The position numbers and the translations under genes are program-made. Shown here one piece after another: positions 25,233-37,503 of a stretch of 64,000 bases of DNA. Origin of the DNA: Morinoia aosen (lineage: Eukaryota > Arthropoda > Malacostraca > Amphipoda > Talitridae); contig CM059567.1 in the NCBI GenBank assembly GCA_030386875.1, positions 56,404,020 to 56,468,019 of the forward strand. Reading direction: 5' to 3'. The notes under the pieces are model-generated. The model was not told where the DNA came from. It saw only the letters and a list, made by a program, of their open reading frames with translations, and did not search any database. Position 1 is the first letter of the stretch. The number at the start of each line of letters is the position of its first letter.

Positions 25233-25876
25233 ACACGAGAGGCTGATTAAAAGATCAAATAGCCTGCAATTATCTCACGTTTTGAGGTCCAAAATCGTCT
25301 GTGGAATAACACCTCCAATATCATAATTATTTTTACAAAAATTTTATAGTATGCACGTTCAACAACATATTTCGCCAGATAATTAGAAACAAGTCATAGA
25401 ATCCATTTTAGTATTCACGCACTGCTTGCTTTCAACTTCCCGTACTGATGCAAAGACATCATCTGAATTGAATATATTGAAGCGCAAATTTACCGCAGCA
25501 CCAATCTTAAGATAAAAAATAGTGCAAAGTTCATAGCTTTAACGCTCAATTTCTTGAAAAGGGTAAGCTTGAATCTATGTAGCATAATTCAACTCGTGTA
25601 TTTTATATTCAAATCTTGTATTTTTAAGCACATTCCATAGCCATCATTCATTTAACTAAGGACTTTTAGGTCACGACGTTTAAAAATCGAAACCAGTCTA
25701 ATCTAATGCATTCTAATCTGAATTATTCTTCCTTAATCAGTCGAACGAAAATCTTTTGAGTAAAGTGCGCTATTTCAGTCACGAAACCTTATCATGGCGC
25801 GAATCAGTAAGCGCGTGGCTGCTCACGTGGGAAAGATTTCATCTATAATTTAGTGTAACACGTGAATAAGAAGTGC
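25233..25876. other. AT-rich stretch, nothing recognised
   Basis: No feature supported. Confidence 0.5.
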
Positions 25877-26033
25877 ATAACGCCCGACAAGCACGCTAAT
25901 TATTCCAAAAAACTCATCATCTCAAATTTCGTATGATCATACGCCCGACAAGCACGGTAATTATTCCAAAAAACACCTTATCTCAAATTTTGTATGATCA
26001 TACGCCTAACAAGCACGCTAATTATTCCATTAA
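25877..26033. repeat. Tandem repeat, 61-bp unit, about 2.5 copies
   Basis: The landmark cgcccgacaagcacg recurs at 25881, 25942 and (one substitution) 26003, each 61 bases apart. Confidence 0.93.
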
Positions 26034-26304
26034 CGTAAATAGATCGAATAATTCATTTCATAACGGTACGAGTTTGCATTCCTTCTCCTCAAATATGGGT
26101 CAGCTTTTTTGCATAAGAATGTATGCGGTTTTGCTCATCAAATGTAGCGGTTCTCCCGCTACAATCCCAGCGCAGCCTTCACTCTTGATACTCGCAGCAA
26201 TCTGCTGCTGCGGGTAAAGCCTTGAGGTTACTTTTTTGAGATGAAAGTGGGTGTTTTTTCTTCGTGAAATTAGATTATGAAAACTTTCTAGTAATTGAAT
26301 TAGA

Positions 26305-29300
26305 CCATGCTTGGAGCGATTGGAAGGCATCATGCTTGGTGCGATTGGAAGGCATCATGCTTGGTGCGATTGGAAGACATGCTTGGTGCGATTGGAAGGC
26401 ATCATGCTTGGTGCGATTGGAAGGCATCATGCTTGGTGCGATTGGAAGGCATCATGCTTGGTGCGATTGGAAGACATGCTTGGTGCGATTGGAAGACATT
26501 ATGCTTGGTGCGATTGGAAGACATCATGCTTGGTGCGATTGGAAGACATCATGCTTGGTGCGATTGGAAGGCATCATGCTTGGTGCGATTGGAAGACATC
26601 ATGCTTGGTGCGATTGGAAGACATCATGCTTGGTGCGATTGGAAGGCATCATGCTTGGTGCGATTGGAAGGCATCATGCTTGGTGCGATTGGAAGACATG
26701 CTTGGTGCGATTGGAAGACATTATGCTTGGTGCGATTGGATAACATCATGCTTGGTGCGATTGGAAGACATTATGCTTGGTGCGATTGGATAACATCATG
26801 CTTGGAGTGATTGGAAGACATCATGCTTGAAGCGATTGGATAACATCATGCTTGGTGCGATTGGAAGACATCATGCTTGGAGTGATTGGAAGACATCATG
26901 CTTGGTGCGATTGGATAACATCATGCTTGGTGCGATTGGAAGACATCATGCTTGGTGCGATTGGATAACATCATGCTTGGAGTGATTGGAAGACATGCTT
27001 GGTGCGATTGGAAGACATTATGCTTGGTGCGATTGGATAACATCATGCTTGGAGTGATTGGAAGACATCATGCTTGAAGCGATTGGAAGACATCATGCTT
27101 GGTGCGATTGGAAGACATCATGCTTGGTGCGATTGGAAGACATCATGCTTGGAGTGATTGGAAGACATCATGCTTGGTGCGATTGGAAGACATCATGCTT
27201 GGAGTGATTGGAAGACATCATGCTTGGAGTGATTGGAAGACATCATGCTTGGAGTGATTGGAAGACATCATGCTTGGTGCGATTGGATGACATCATGCTT
27301 GGATTAATTGGAAGACATCATGCTTGGAGTGATTGGAAGACATCATGTTTGGAGGGATTGGAAGACATCATGCTTGGAGCGATTGGAAGACATCATGCTT
27401 GGTGCGATTGGAAGACATCATGCTTGGAGCGATTGGAAGACATCATGCTTGGAGTGATTGGAAGACATCATGCTTGGAATGATAGGAAGACATCATGCTT
27501 GGTGCGATTGGAAGACATCATGCTTGGAGTGATTGGAAGACATCATGCTTGGAGTGATTGGAAGACATCATGCGTGGTGCGATTGGGATGACATCATGCG
27601 TGGTGCGATTGGAAGACATCATGCTTGGAGTGATTGGAAGACATCATGCTTGGAGTGATTGGAAGACATCATGCTTGGAGTGATTGGAAGACATCATGCG
27701 TGGTGCGATTGGGATGACATCATGCGTGGTGCGATTGGAAGACATCATGCGTGGTGCGATTGGAAGACATCATGCTTGGAGTGATTGGAAGACATCATGC
27801 GTGGTGCGATTGGGATGACATCATGCCTGGTGCGATTGGAAGACATCATGCTTGGTGCGATTGTAATGACATCATGCTTGGTGCGATTGGGATGACATCA
27901 TGCTTGGAGTGATTGGAAGACATCATGCTTGGAGCGATTGGAAGACATCATGCGTGGTGCGATCGGGATGACATCATGCTTGGTGCGATTGGGATGACAT
28001 CATGCGTGGTGCGATTGGAAGACATCATGCTTAGTGCGATTGTAATGACATCATACTTGGTGCGATTGGGATGACATCATGCTTGGTGCGATTGGGATGA
28101 CATCATGCTTGGTGCGATTGGAAGACATCATGCTTGGTGCGATTAGAAGACATCATGCTTGGTGCGATTGGGATGACATCATGCTTGGTGCGATTGGAAG
28201 ACATCATGCTTGGTGCGATTGGAAGACATCATGCTTGGTGCGGTTGGAAGACATCATGCTTGGTGCGATTGGAAGACATCATGCTTAGTGCGACTGGAAG
28301 ATATCATGCTTGGTGCGATTGGGATGACATCATGCTTGGTGCGATTGGGATGACATCATGCGTGGTGCGATTGGAAGACATCATGCTTGGTGCGATTGGA
28401 AGATATCATGCTTAGTGCGACAGGAAGATATCATGCTTGGTGCGATTGGGATGACATCATGCTTGGTGCGATTGGGATGACATCATGCTTGGTGCGATTG
28501 GAAGATATCATGCTTGGTGCGATTGGGATGACACCATGCTTGGTGCGATTGGAAGACATCATGCTTGGTGCGATTGGAAGATATCATGCTTGGTGCGATT
28601 GGGATGACATCATGCTTGGTGCGATTGGGATGACATCATGCTTGGTGCGATTGGGATGACATCATGCTTGGTGCGATTGGAAGATATCATGCTTGGTGCG
28701 ATTGGGATGACATCATGCTTGGTGCGATTGGGATGACATCATGCTTGGTGCGATTGGAAGATATCATGCTTGGTGCGATTGGGATGACATCATGCTTGGT
28801 GCGATTGGGATGACATCATGCTTGGTGCGATTGGGATGACATCATGCTTGGTGCGATTGGAAGATATCATGCTTGGTGCGATTGGAAGATATCATGCTTG
28901 GTGCGATTGGGATGACATCATGCTTGGTGCGATTGGGATGACATCATGCTTGGTGCGATTGGAAGACATCATGCTTGGTGCGATTGGAAGATATCATGCT
29001 TGGTGCGATTGGAAGATATCATGCTTGGTGCGATTGGGATGACATCATGCTTGGTGCGATTGGGATGACATCATGCGTGGTGCGATTGGAAGACATCATG
29101 CTTGGTGCGATTGGAAGACATCATGCTTGGTGCGATTGGAAGACATCATGCTTGGTGCGATTGGAAGACATCATGCGTGGTGCGATTGGAAGACATCATG
29201 CTTGGTGCGATTGGAAGATATCATGCTTGGTGCGATTGGAAGATATCATGCTTGGTGCGATTGGAAGATATCATGCTTGGTGCGATTGGGATGACATCAT

Positions 29301-29605
29301 GCTTGGTGCGATTGGGATGACATCATGCGTGGTGCGATTGGAAGATATCATGCTTGGTGCGATTGGGATGACATCATGCTTGGTGCGATTGGGATGACAT
29401 CATGCGTGGTGCGATTGGAAGACATCATGCTTGGTGCGATTGGAAGACATCATGCTTGGTGCGATTGGAAGACATCATGCTTGGTGCGATTGGAAGACAT
29501 CATGCTTGGTGCGATTGGAAGACATCATGCTTGGTGCGATTGGAAGATATCATGCTTGGTGCGATTGGGATGACATCATGCTTGGTGCGATTGGGATGAC
29601 ATCAA
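26305..29605. repeat. Large minisatellite, 25-bp unit with 26- and 22-bp variants, about 130 copies
   Basis: Core of every unit is gcttggtgcgattgg followed by a short variable joint and catcat. The joint defines zones: aaggcatc and a 22-bp short form at 26305-26710; ataacatc and ggagtgattgg forms at 26730-27570; gggatgacatc (26 bp) and aagatatc forms at 27570-29605. The short form recurs at 26377, 26474, 26696 and 26993; three of these share the next unit as well, which indicates block duplication. The period moves through all three frames, so the many open frames are by-products. Confidence 0.97.
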
Positions 29606-31449
29606 ACTTGAAATGTCAAAGGAATGTCAGCAGTCGATGAAGAATTTGAGTGTCTCGTGCAGAATTTAGAATCCAATTCTCAATTTCAGTGACCGAGATC
29701 TTCACGAAAGTTTGGCCCAGTTTAGAAAGTGCATTTCCAGTTCTTATGATCTACGGTCTGCGGTCGACAACCGTTAACCACTGCAGCGCTCGCGCCTCTG
29801 GGATACGTTGTGTCAAGTGCTCCAATCTGGGACATGTTCGGCAAACTGCATTGGTCACGAAGATGTCTTCAAAAGACCTGCAACCGAGGACAAGTTGTGA
29901 CCTACATAACTCTTCTCTGGAATTTACAACCCTTTTGGAGGCTTCCAAGCTGAAGATGTCAGCCATTATTTTACGCTAATTATAAAGTGTTTAAAGTGCA
30001 GGACAAGGTCTTCAGTTCAGAAGATACCGGTGCAGCTTTGGTACGAATTTGGTTGGAACAAATTGATGCCATCGATAATTTCAGAAGTTTACAGTTCACC
30101 AGAAGAGTTTCGAAATTCATGTCTGAAGATATTTATGTTTGCACCTCTCATGCAGTGGGCATAGGATGGGCCATAGGCTTTGGTTAGTTGAGTTTATTTA
30201 TCCTATTCTATGAGGTCTGACGCCTTTTGATGAAGACAGTTGGGTTACCTCAGCTGTAGATGGGTTTTCGGTAGACATTGTTCACCTTCTATGCCAACTT
30301 TACTTCTTTCAGTACGCATGTCTTCTTCTCTGTCACTTCGGTGTCTTCTCATACTCTTCTTTCCTAACAACGTGTTTCTAAGTGCTCGGTATCGTGAGTA
30401 GGAACACACCATGTACAGAGATGCCCCGTTTTGCAGAGTCCATACCAAAGAGTCCATCAGTCCCTTCTCATTTTTCTGCGCAAACTTCCATGCAATACAA
30501 ACTGGGCCGTAAACTAACCACCCTACACTACTGCTTGATGTTCGCACCATTTTCAAGAAGTGCCTTTAATAACTTTTTAATCGAAATACAAACCAAGCAA
30601 TCGTTATACATTCCACCAGTGAATCCCAAGGTTCAATGCGCGGTGACACAGGGCGCTATAGAGAGCAAAGACCTACTCCAAGACGGACTGAGTTACAAGT
30701 ACGCTAGAATGCACGTAGCAGACAATCGGAGTTATACTGTGTGTGTTCGCTACGAAGATATGGTGACTTTTAGTACCCGTATTTTTCTTCCGCCTTTCGA
30801 GCGTTTGCTTTCAACAGCCGCATATAAACGTCACAAACAACTGCGTGATTTCTAAAATTAATGTGGAGAAATAAAGGAAACGAATGAACTAAATAGAAGC
30901 AACAATTTTCTTCAGAGGTAAAATGACTCCCATCGGTTACCACTGTGCTGGGGCACATTACTTCTTCAGAGACCTTGAACCCATCCGGGTCGAATCTTTT
31001 CACTTGGTTGCAAAAGACCACATTTAGAAAGCGAGCACATTTAGCTTTCGGCTGCGACGTATTAACAAAACAACCGATATTGAAATTTCCCCTGAAAATT
31101 GGACTGAACAATTGAAATGCACGAAAGCTGTAAGACAAAGAGAAGAACAACTGCTTGTTTGTTAAACAGTACATTACATGCATAAATATTTTTCACTAAT
31201 CTTCAAGATGCTATTGTATTCCTGTGAGCCTAGCTTCGAACTACAATGTTCATATAATATGTTATGAAATTTTAAGTTCTCAAAAATGTAGGATATCTCA
31301 TTAGGATTTTCCAAGTAGGATTGTCAGCTCGAAATAATTATTTTTATTCGAAAAATTTTTGATGAGCGGAGACTTTATACGCGGCTTCCAGTGTGGGTGA
31401 TCCAAGGAGATATTTTACTTCCTAATCAACACGCTGATATTAAACAGTA
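29606..31449. other. Single-copy stretch with several unassigned frames
   Basis: This is one of the more frame-rich non-repeat stretches. Plus 29650-29979 (opens with GTG) contains a CX2CX4H zinc-knuckle-like motif at 29809-29850 with the last cysteine replaced by alanine. Plus 30421-30855 is 144 codons from ATG, and minus 30770-31183 is 137 codons from ATG. None resembles a family I can name, and two of them overlap on opposite strands. A decayed transposon or exons of a gene are both possible. Confidence 0.3.
30770..31183 (-). CDS. Unassigned 137-aa frame (doubtful gene)
   Basis: ATG-initiated frame on the minus strand. The first 40 residues are hydrophobic and aromatic; the middle (about residues 43-95) is balanced in charged residues with several cysteines, unlike the repeat-derived frames. 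No family recognised. Its left end overlaps a plus-strand frame ending at 30855, so at most one of the two is likely real. Length alone is near what chance allows in this window. Confidence 0.15.
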   Translation of the reverse strand: MHVMYCLTNKQLFFSLSYSFRAFQLFSPIFRGNFNIGCFVNTSQPKAKCARFLNVVFCNQVKRFDPDGFKVSEEVMCPSTVVTDGSHFTSEENCCFYLVHSFPLFLHINFRNHAVVCDVYMRLLKANARKAEEKYGY

Positions 31450-31565
31450 CCCAGTCTAACTTTTTCGCCGCCTGCATGCATGTTTTCGCCGCCCAAACGA
31501 TTCAATCGCTTAAATCACTTAGACGGCGAAAAACATGCATGCAGGTGGCGAAAAGTTAGACTGAA
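31450..31565. mobile_element. Foldback MITE-like element C1
   Basis: Ends are cccagtctaac and gttagactg(aa), with TA on both outer sides. Inverted arms contain tttttcgccg and tgcatgcatg blocks; the loop is about 27 bases. Both arms carry the cctgcatgcatg form. There is no coding capacity. TA flanks and a terminus starting with CAGT fit Tc1/mariner or pogo-like families, but that assignment is inference. Confidence 0.85.
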
Positions 31566-33044
31566 TATGAACGATAGATGCAGGCTTTTAGGCAATTATT
31601 TCTAAACTTAAATTCATGATAGAATGGGGACCAGCAGTGAGGGTTTTATCTCATACGAAACCGAGAGCTTCTCAAAAATACAAGTGTGAGAGTTAGAAAA
31701 CAGAAATTCATGTAATTTTGGCTCAAAAGTTTTAAAATGTTCGGACGAGGCGTTATCAGGGTTGCCATGTTGAGATTTTTGTGGCGAAATTCTTACATCA
31801 CGGTATTTCCGAACTAACTTTAATCATACAGCGCACTCGGCATCCAGCAACGCTGTCGGATTGTCAGGGACCGAGTGCTTTTCAAAGCAAAATTTTCGTT
31901 ACGATAAGTCCAGGCTTGAGAATTTCAGCCTAACATTAACAAAATGACAAGCTAGTCGCACTGGCCGCAATTCTGGTCATTTCCAACAAATAGAGAACAC
32001 TTGGATTGTTTCGTCGATATACCTCTCCTGGATAGTAACGCTAACCTACTGTATTACTTAATTAAGCTTAATTTGCCTCACAATTTGCTTTTTCTCAGAT
32101 AGGTTCCCATAAAAGCCTCTTGGATCCTCAATACTGATGTTGTTTACTGTTAAACATGAAGTATATTCTTGAGTTTTTATCGTAGCAATGTCAACACTAG
32201 TGATATTTAATCTTCAATATTTTAAAAATCTTTAAAGAAATAGGTACGGAGTTGACGTAGCCTGACACCTCCATACATGCAGTGCAGTTGTCGAGTACCG
32301 GACAGATCTCGATTTCTATTTGATTGAGAATTTTTAAACTTTTTTACCCATATTCTCAACGCCCAATATTAAGTTAGCCCTCTTACTCAGCTTGTTCAGA
32401 TTATCCAATTGATAGCTTGCAGCTTAAGCTCAGACTTTTGTTTCAGAGCGCACTGACACAACCAAACAATTATATACTCCGATGACAAGTTTCTTATCTG
32501 CACTGAAAAATTTTCTCTCAAAACCGGCATATTCCTAGAAAATTGCCACTGAATTACCAATAAAACCTTGTCAAAAAACCGCCACTTAAAAGCGTGTCAT
32601 CAATATACAACCTAAGTCAAGGCATTGTGACAGACTGCGTCAGGAGCCGATACGACACACGTAATTAAATGTGCCGACTATGACACCCTCAGCGCAAGCC
32701 AGTACTATTTCTCATAGATGTTTCACTCTCTCAAACTAGTCTGTGAATACCCGCAGGGGCTGACAATATAAGAGTTTGAAGAAAAAACAGCAAAGATCCT
32801 AAAATTTCAGTACAGTATCATGTTCCTCCCACAAAATTTTAAAACTGCCTATTTTTAATGAAAAATCTTTCACCATATATAACGTGAACATGTGATTCAA
32901 CTTCCCAATCTTTTAAACAAGTGGTCAGGGTTATGTACCCAGACGTTCAGTGCTTTCGTTAAATAACGGTTTGACGCACCCAAGTGTGTCAAAATTCTTC
33001 TGTGTGTGTGTGTGTGCTGACTGTTATGACCAGCTGCAGAGACA
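31566..33044. other. Single-copy stretch, nothing recognised
   Basis: No frame of note; a short GT run lies at 33000-33016. Confidence 0.5.
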
Positions 33045-33148
33045 CAGTATAACTTTTTCGCCGCCTGCATGCACCTTTTTCGCCGCCCAAGTAATTAAAT
33101 ATCTTGGGCGGCGAAAAACATGCTTGCTCCGGTGAAAAAGTTGAACTG
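33045..33148. mobile_element. Foldback MITE-like element C2
   Basis: Same family as C1, with decayed tips (cagtataac and gttgaactg). The inner stem cgcccaag/cttgggcg surrounds an AT-rich loop. Left arm has the cctgcatgca form, right arm the gctccgg form. Confidence 0.82.
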
Positions 33149-33320
33149 TTGAGGACCTGCGGCGCATGGATCTCCTTGACCTAAGGCCTTCATGAGCCAG
33201 GAGGTGTTACCTTTTGCGTTTCATTAGCATGTTCCCCGCCCACAGTGAAGGAGCTCGTGTACATGCATTGCATGTCTTCCTTAGCGTCAGTCAAATTTAT
33301 TTAAAAAAATTATGGAGCAC

Positions 33321-35112
33321 TAAAAGCAGGTCTGTGCCAGAAAAGGCAGGTGTGTGCCAGTGAAGGCAGGCGTGTGCCAGTGAAGGCAGGCGTGTGCCAG
33401 TGAAGGCAGGCGTGTGCCAGTGAAGACAGGCGTGTGCCAGTGAAGGCAAGTGTGAGTTAGTGAAAGCAGGCGTGTGCCAGTGTAGGCAAGTGTGTGTTAG
33501 TGAAGGCAGGTGTGTGTTAGTGAAGGCAGGTGTGTGTTAGTGAAGGCAGGCGTGTGTCAGTGAAGGCAGGTGTGTGTTAATGAAGGCAGGCGTGTGCCAG
33601 TGAAGGCAGGTGTGTATCAGTGAAGGCAGATGTGTATCAGTGAAGGCAGGCGTGTATCAGTGAAGGCAGGCGTGTGTTAGTGAAGGCAGGCGTGTGTCAG
33701 TGAAGGCAGGTGTGTGTTAGTGAAGGCAGGCGTGTGCCAGTGAAGGCAGGTGTGTATCAGTGAAGGCAGGTGTGTATCAGTGAAGGCAGGTGTGTGGTAG
33801 TGAAGGCATACGTGTGCTAGTGAAGGCAGATGTGTATCAGTGAAGGCAGGCGTGTGTCAGTGAAGGCAGGCGTGTGTCAATGAAGGCACACGTGTGCTAG
33901 TGAAGGCAGGCGTGTGCCGGTGAAGGCAGGCGTGTGTCTGTGAAGGCACACGTGTGCTAGTGAAGGCAGATGTATATCAGTGAAAGCAGGCGGATGTAAG
34001 TGAAGGCACACGTGTGCTAGTGAAGGCAGATGTGTATCAGTGAAGGCAGGTGTGTGTCAGTGAAGGCAGGCGTGTGCCAATGAAGGCACACTTGTGCTAG
34101 TGAAGGCAGGTGTGTATCAGTGAAAGCAGGCGTGTGTCAGTGAAGGCACACGTGTGCTAGTGAAAGCAGATGTTTATCAGTGAAGGCAGATGTGTATCAG
34201 TGAAGGCAGGCGTGTGTCAGTGAAGGCACACGTGTGCTTGTGAAGGCAGATGTGTATCAGTGAAGGCAGGCGTGTGTCAGTGAAGGCACACGTTTGCTAG
34301 TGAAGGCAGATGTGTATCAATGAAGGCAGGTGTGTGTTAGTGAAGGCACACGTGTACTAGTGAAGGCAGATGTGTATCAGTGAAGGCAGGTGTGTATCAG
34401 TGAAGGCAGGTGTGTGTCAGTGAAGGCAGGTGTGTGTTAGTGAAGGCACACGTGTACTAGTGAAGGCATATGTGTATCAGTGAAAGCAGGTGTGTATCAG
34501 TGAAGGCAGATGTGTATCAGTGAAGGCAGATGTGTATCAGTGAAGGCAGATGTGTATCAGTGAAGGCAGGCGTGTGCTAGGGAAGGTGGAAGTGTATCAG
34601 TGAAGGCAGGCGTGTGTCAGTGAAGACACACGTGTGCTAGTGAAGGAAGATGTGTATCAGTGAAGGCAGGTGTGTATCAGTGAAGGCAGATGTGTATCAG
34701 TGAAGGCAGGTGTGTGCTAAGGAAGGTGGATGTGTATCAGTGAAGGCAGATGTGTATCAGTGAAGGCAGGCGTGTGTCAGTGAAGGCACACGTGTGCTAG
34801 TGAAGGCAGATGTGTATCAGTGAAGGCAGGTGTGTATCAGTGAAGGCAGATGTGTATCAGTGAAGGCAAGCGTGTGCTAGGGAAGGTGGATGTGTAACAG
34901 TGAAGGCAGATGTGTATCAGTGAAGGCAGGCGTGTGCTAGGGAAGGTGGATGTGTAACAGTGAAGGCAGATGTGTATCAGTGAAGGCAGGCGTGTGCTAG
35001 GGAAGGTGGATGTGTATCAGTGAAGGCAGGTGTGTATCAGTGAAGGCAGATGTGTATCAGTGTGAAGGCAGGCGTGTGCTAGGGAAGGTGGATGTGTAAC
35101 AGTGAAGGCTGG
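33321..35112. repeat. Minisatellite, 20-bp unit, about 89 copies
   Basis: Unit tgaaggcaggcgtgtgccag with frequent tgtgtatcag, cacacgtgtgctag and gggaaggtgga variants. The register holds without an indel from about 33341 to 35060, where one 3-base change (tgtgaaggc) occurs. Units contain TGA and TAG, so no long frame exists. The repeated acacgtgt variant is palindromic. The unit also carries GGCAGG. Confidence 0.97.
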
Positions 35113-35580
35113 TGCATTACATATACTCCGCATGTCAAGTTAATAGATAAATTTTTCTCTATTATGACATAGCTAAGGGATGTGAATGCACGTGAAATTT
35201 CACGGGAAATATCGTGAAATTTATTTCTGACGAGCGCACACTGAAAAATGAGTTCATATTTTAGAAAATATTCAACTTAATAGTTGCACATATTGCACAG
35301 TGGATACCAGAGTCGCAGAAATTCGTAAAATTTATAAGTGTGCAACACTTGCAACTTAACTAAACATCCGAAAGGCAATATTATGAAAAATACATGCCTT
35401 TCTTAGAAATGACTTGCGTAAGTCGTTGATTCAAGGAATTGCTTATTTGAGGATCTTATCCAGAGTAACTGTCCGTGGTTTGTGATCAAAGGCTTTCATA
35501 ACCTATCTATGTACCTGAATTGACGTTTATTTACGTAAAGTCGTCTCAGAAAGCTCTCCAGATTTTGTACCGAGTTTAAT
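35113..35580. other. AT-rich stretch, nothing recognised
   Basis: No feature supported. Confidence 0.5.
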
Positions 35581-35799
35581 CGGTACTACAATGAGAGCCG
35601 CGTCTGCCTGTCAGCCGAAAGTGTGCGATATGAGCGTATCTGTGATACGAGCTCCAGTCCTAATATTTTGACGGGCCGTGTTTACACGGCCTAATAAACT
35701 CCCGAGAGATTGAATTTTTTTATTTCTTACGGCCTTTCTTTCATTTCGCCTTCTTTCTTATTTCAAAATAATAAAGGGGGATGGACTAGTTCTATGTAA
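35581..35799 (+). mobile_element. Dispersed repeat family B, copy 1
   Basis: Matches 49373-49725 in blocks: gagccgcgtctg, a gaaagtgtg block, tgagcgtatctgtgatac, acgggccgtg, cctttctttcatttcgcctt and aaagggggatggactagt. The central ~100 bases of the other copy are missing here. The tctgtga and gacgggccgtgt blocks also match the two ends of family A, suggesting related elements. No coding capacity. Confidence 0.75.
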
Positions 35800-37503
35800 T
35801 TTGATTTGCAGGCTCATCATCTTTTCAAGTCCACTGAAGTTCCAGTTTTTGGACGTCCTCCATAGTTTTATGAGCTGCTTGTGAGGGGGCATTATCTTGC
35901 GTGAAAATAATTTTCTCCTGAATGCGACCCTCTGTGTCTTTAAGATGCTCATGCATGAAATCGTTGTAAATCGTGAAATCATGCATGAAGTCGAAATCAC
36001 TATAATGGCATCTGGTATTTTCTGTGAGCTAACTACATATGCAGAAGGTTCTTACGATGACCCAGCCCAAATCATAATCCTTCCACCACCTAGTAGCTGC
36101 GTCAAACGATGATTCGGTTCATTCAACACCCATCCTTTGCTTCAACGATCTGGGAAATCGGCGAACAAAGTTTTTAAGAGCTAAATCAAATGTTGTGAGC
36201 TATATTTCAGTAGATTTTTTGTTAATGGAGTCTTTGATATAGGTTTTTCCTGACTTGGAACATATAATCCAGACGACGACGTCGAGTATTTTCGACACAT
36301 TCGTAGTAACTCACGAAATAACCAATTTATTTATTTTTTCAATTCAGCACTTTTCACAGCTGCGCATGTGGTTTGTTGCATAGAAAAGCGTGAAACAACT
36401 ACCGATTGACTTTTACCAGCCTAATGACGTACCTTCGAAGGATTACTGGTAGAATTCTTCACAATTTGATAATATCTACCTATAATTTTGGCTATTTCAA
36501 GCTTACTTTTTTACCTTGGGCTAATCAAGAGGAAATAACACCTTTTTGAAAATCGGTGAAGCAATACTTACGAAATTCACGAAGCTTAAATTCGATCAGT
36601 TAAAATCAATTCAAATTCGCTTAAATTCAATCAATTCGATAAATTCGTAATCAATTTGGTGCGCGTGGAGCCCCAGGATGTGAGCAGGTGTGGCGTCCGC
36701 TCACGTTCATTGCGAGCAACCATACGATTTTTTTACGAGGAAAGAAACAATAGAAAAACTATTTACTTCCGAAAAAGCTGATACTTGAAATGTAATATAA
36801 CAATTAAGATCTTCAAAAAATTTTCAACAGAAAGGTCCATAATTTATAGAAAAATCTTACGAGGTGCACAACGGGCGCACGAACAACGTTCACTGATAAT
36901 TTAATGAAAATTTATCACTTAATTTTTTCTCCTAACGAAGATACTGTTGTCTTGTCAATAGTTTGACCCTCTTTGTAGTACAATAAATGGCAATGAAATG
37001 AGCACGGAACAGTCAACCCATAAAATAGGACTAACTCTGACCATCTCAATTGCTGATCTTCTCAAAATAATGAACTAATGTTTTTCTTATTTTTATTTCT
37101 TTGTATTATTATCTAGCGGTGAGGTGACAAACCAGCGTTAATTTTTTTGGATAGATGGACGATTTTCTCCATTTTTGTTTTAGCAATCTCAGTCAAAAAA
37201 AAACTTGGATCGATGCGTTCGATTGAGAGGCTTCTGATATTCGATTTTACAGACACTTGTTTTGTAAAAATTCAGGATAAAACAATTGAAATCTTCAATG
37301 AATTGATAAATAACTTCAAATTACGGTTATTATGTTTCCGGTACCGATATTTTCTCATTTCATAAATTCCTGTAACGTAAGAACAAACTCAGCATACCGG
37401 TAGCAGCTTTCTTACTGATCATCCTCTTACCAGACCAGGTTGTGGAAAAAAAACTTTTCGATATTATTTGGCCACTGAAATTTTATTCTGACACAACTGG
37501 ATC
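35800..37503. other. AT-rich stretch, nothing recognised
   Basis: Small frames only (35758-36000 minus overlaps the family B end; 35897-36112 and 37147-37365 plus). A run of short attcaatcaattc-like words lies near 36580-36660. No domain seen. Confidence 0.5.

Noticed and set aside
26264..29640. Many Trp/His-containing repeat frames
   Set aside because: By-products of the 25-bp unit in all three phases; they stop whenever the joint sequence changes.
30382..30855. 157-residue plus-strand gene
   Set aside because: The listed start is GTG; from the first ATG it is 144 residues, it overlaps a minus frame, and no family is recognised.
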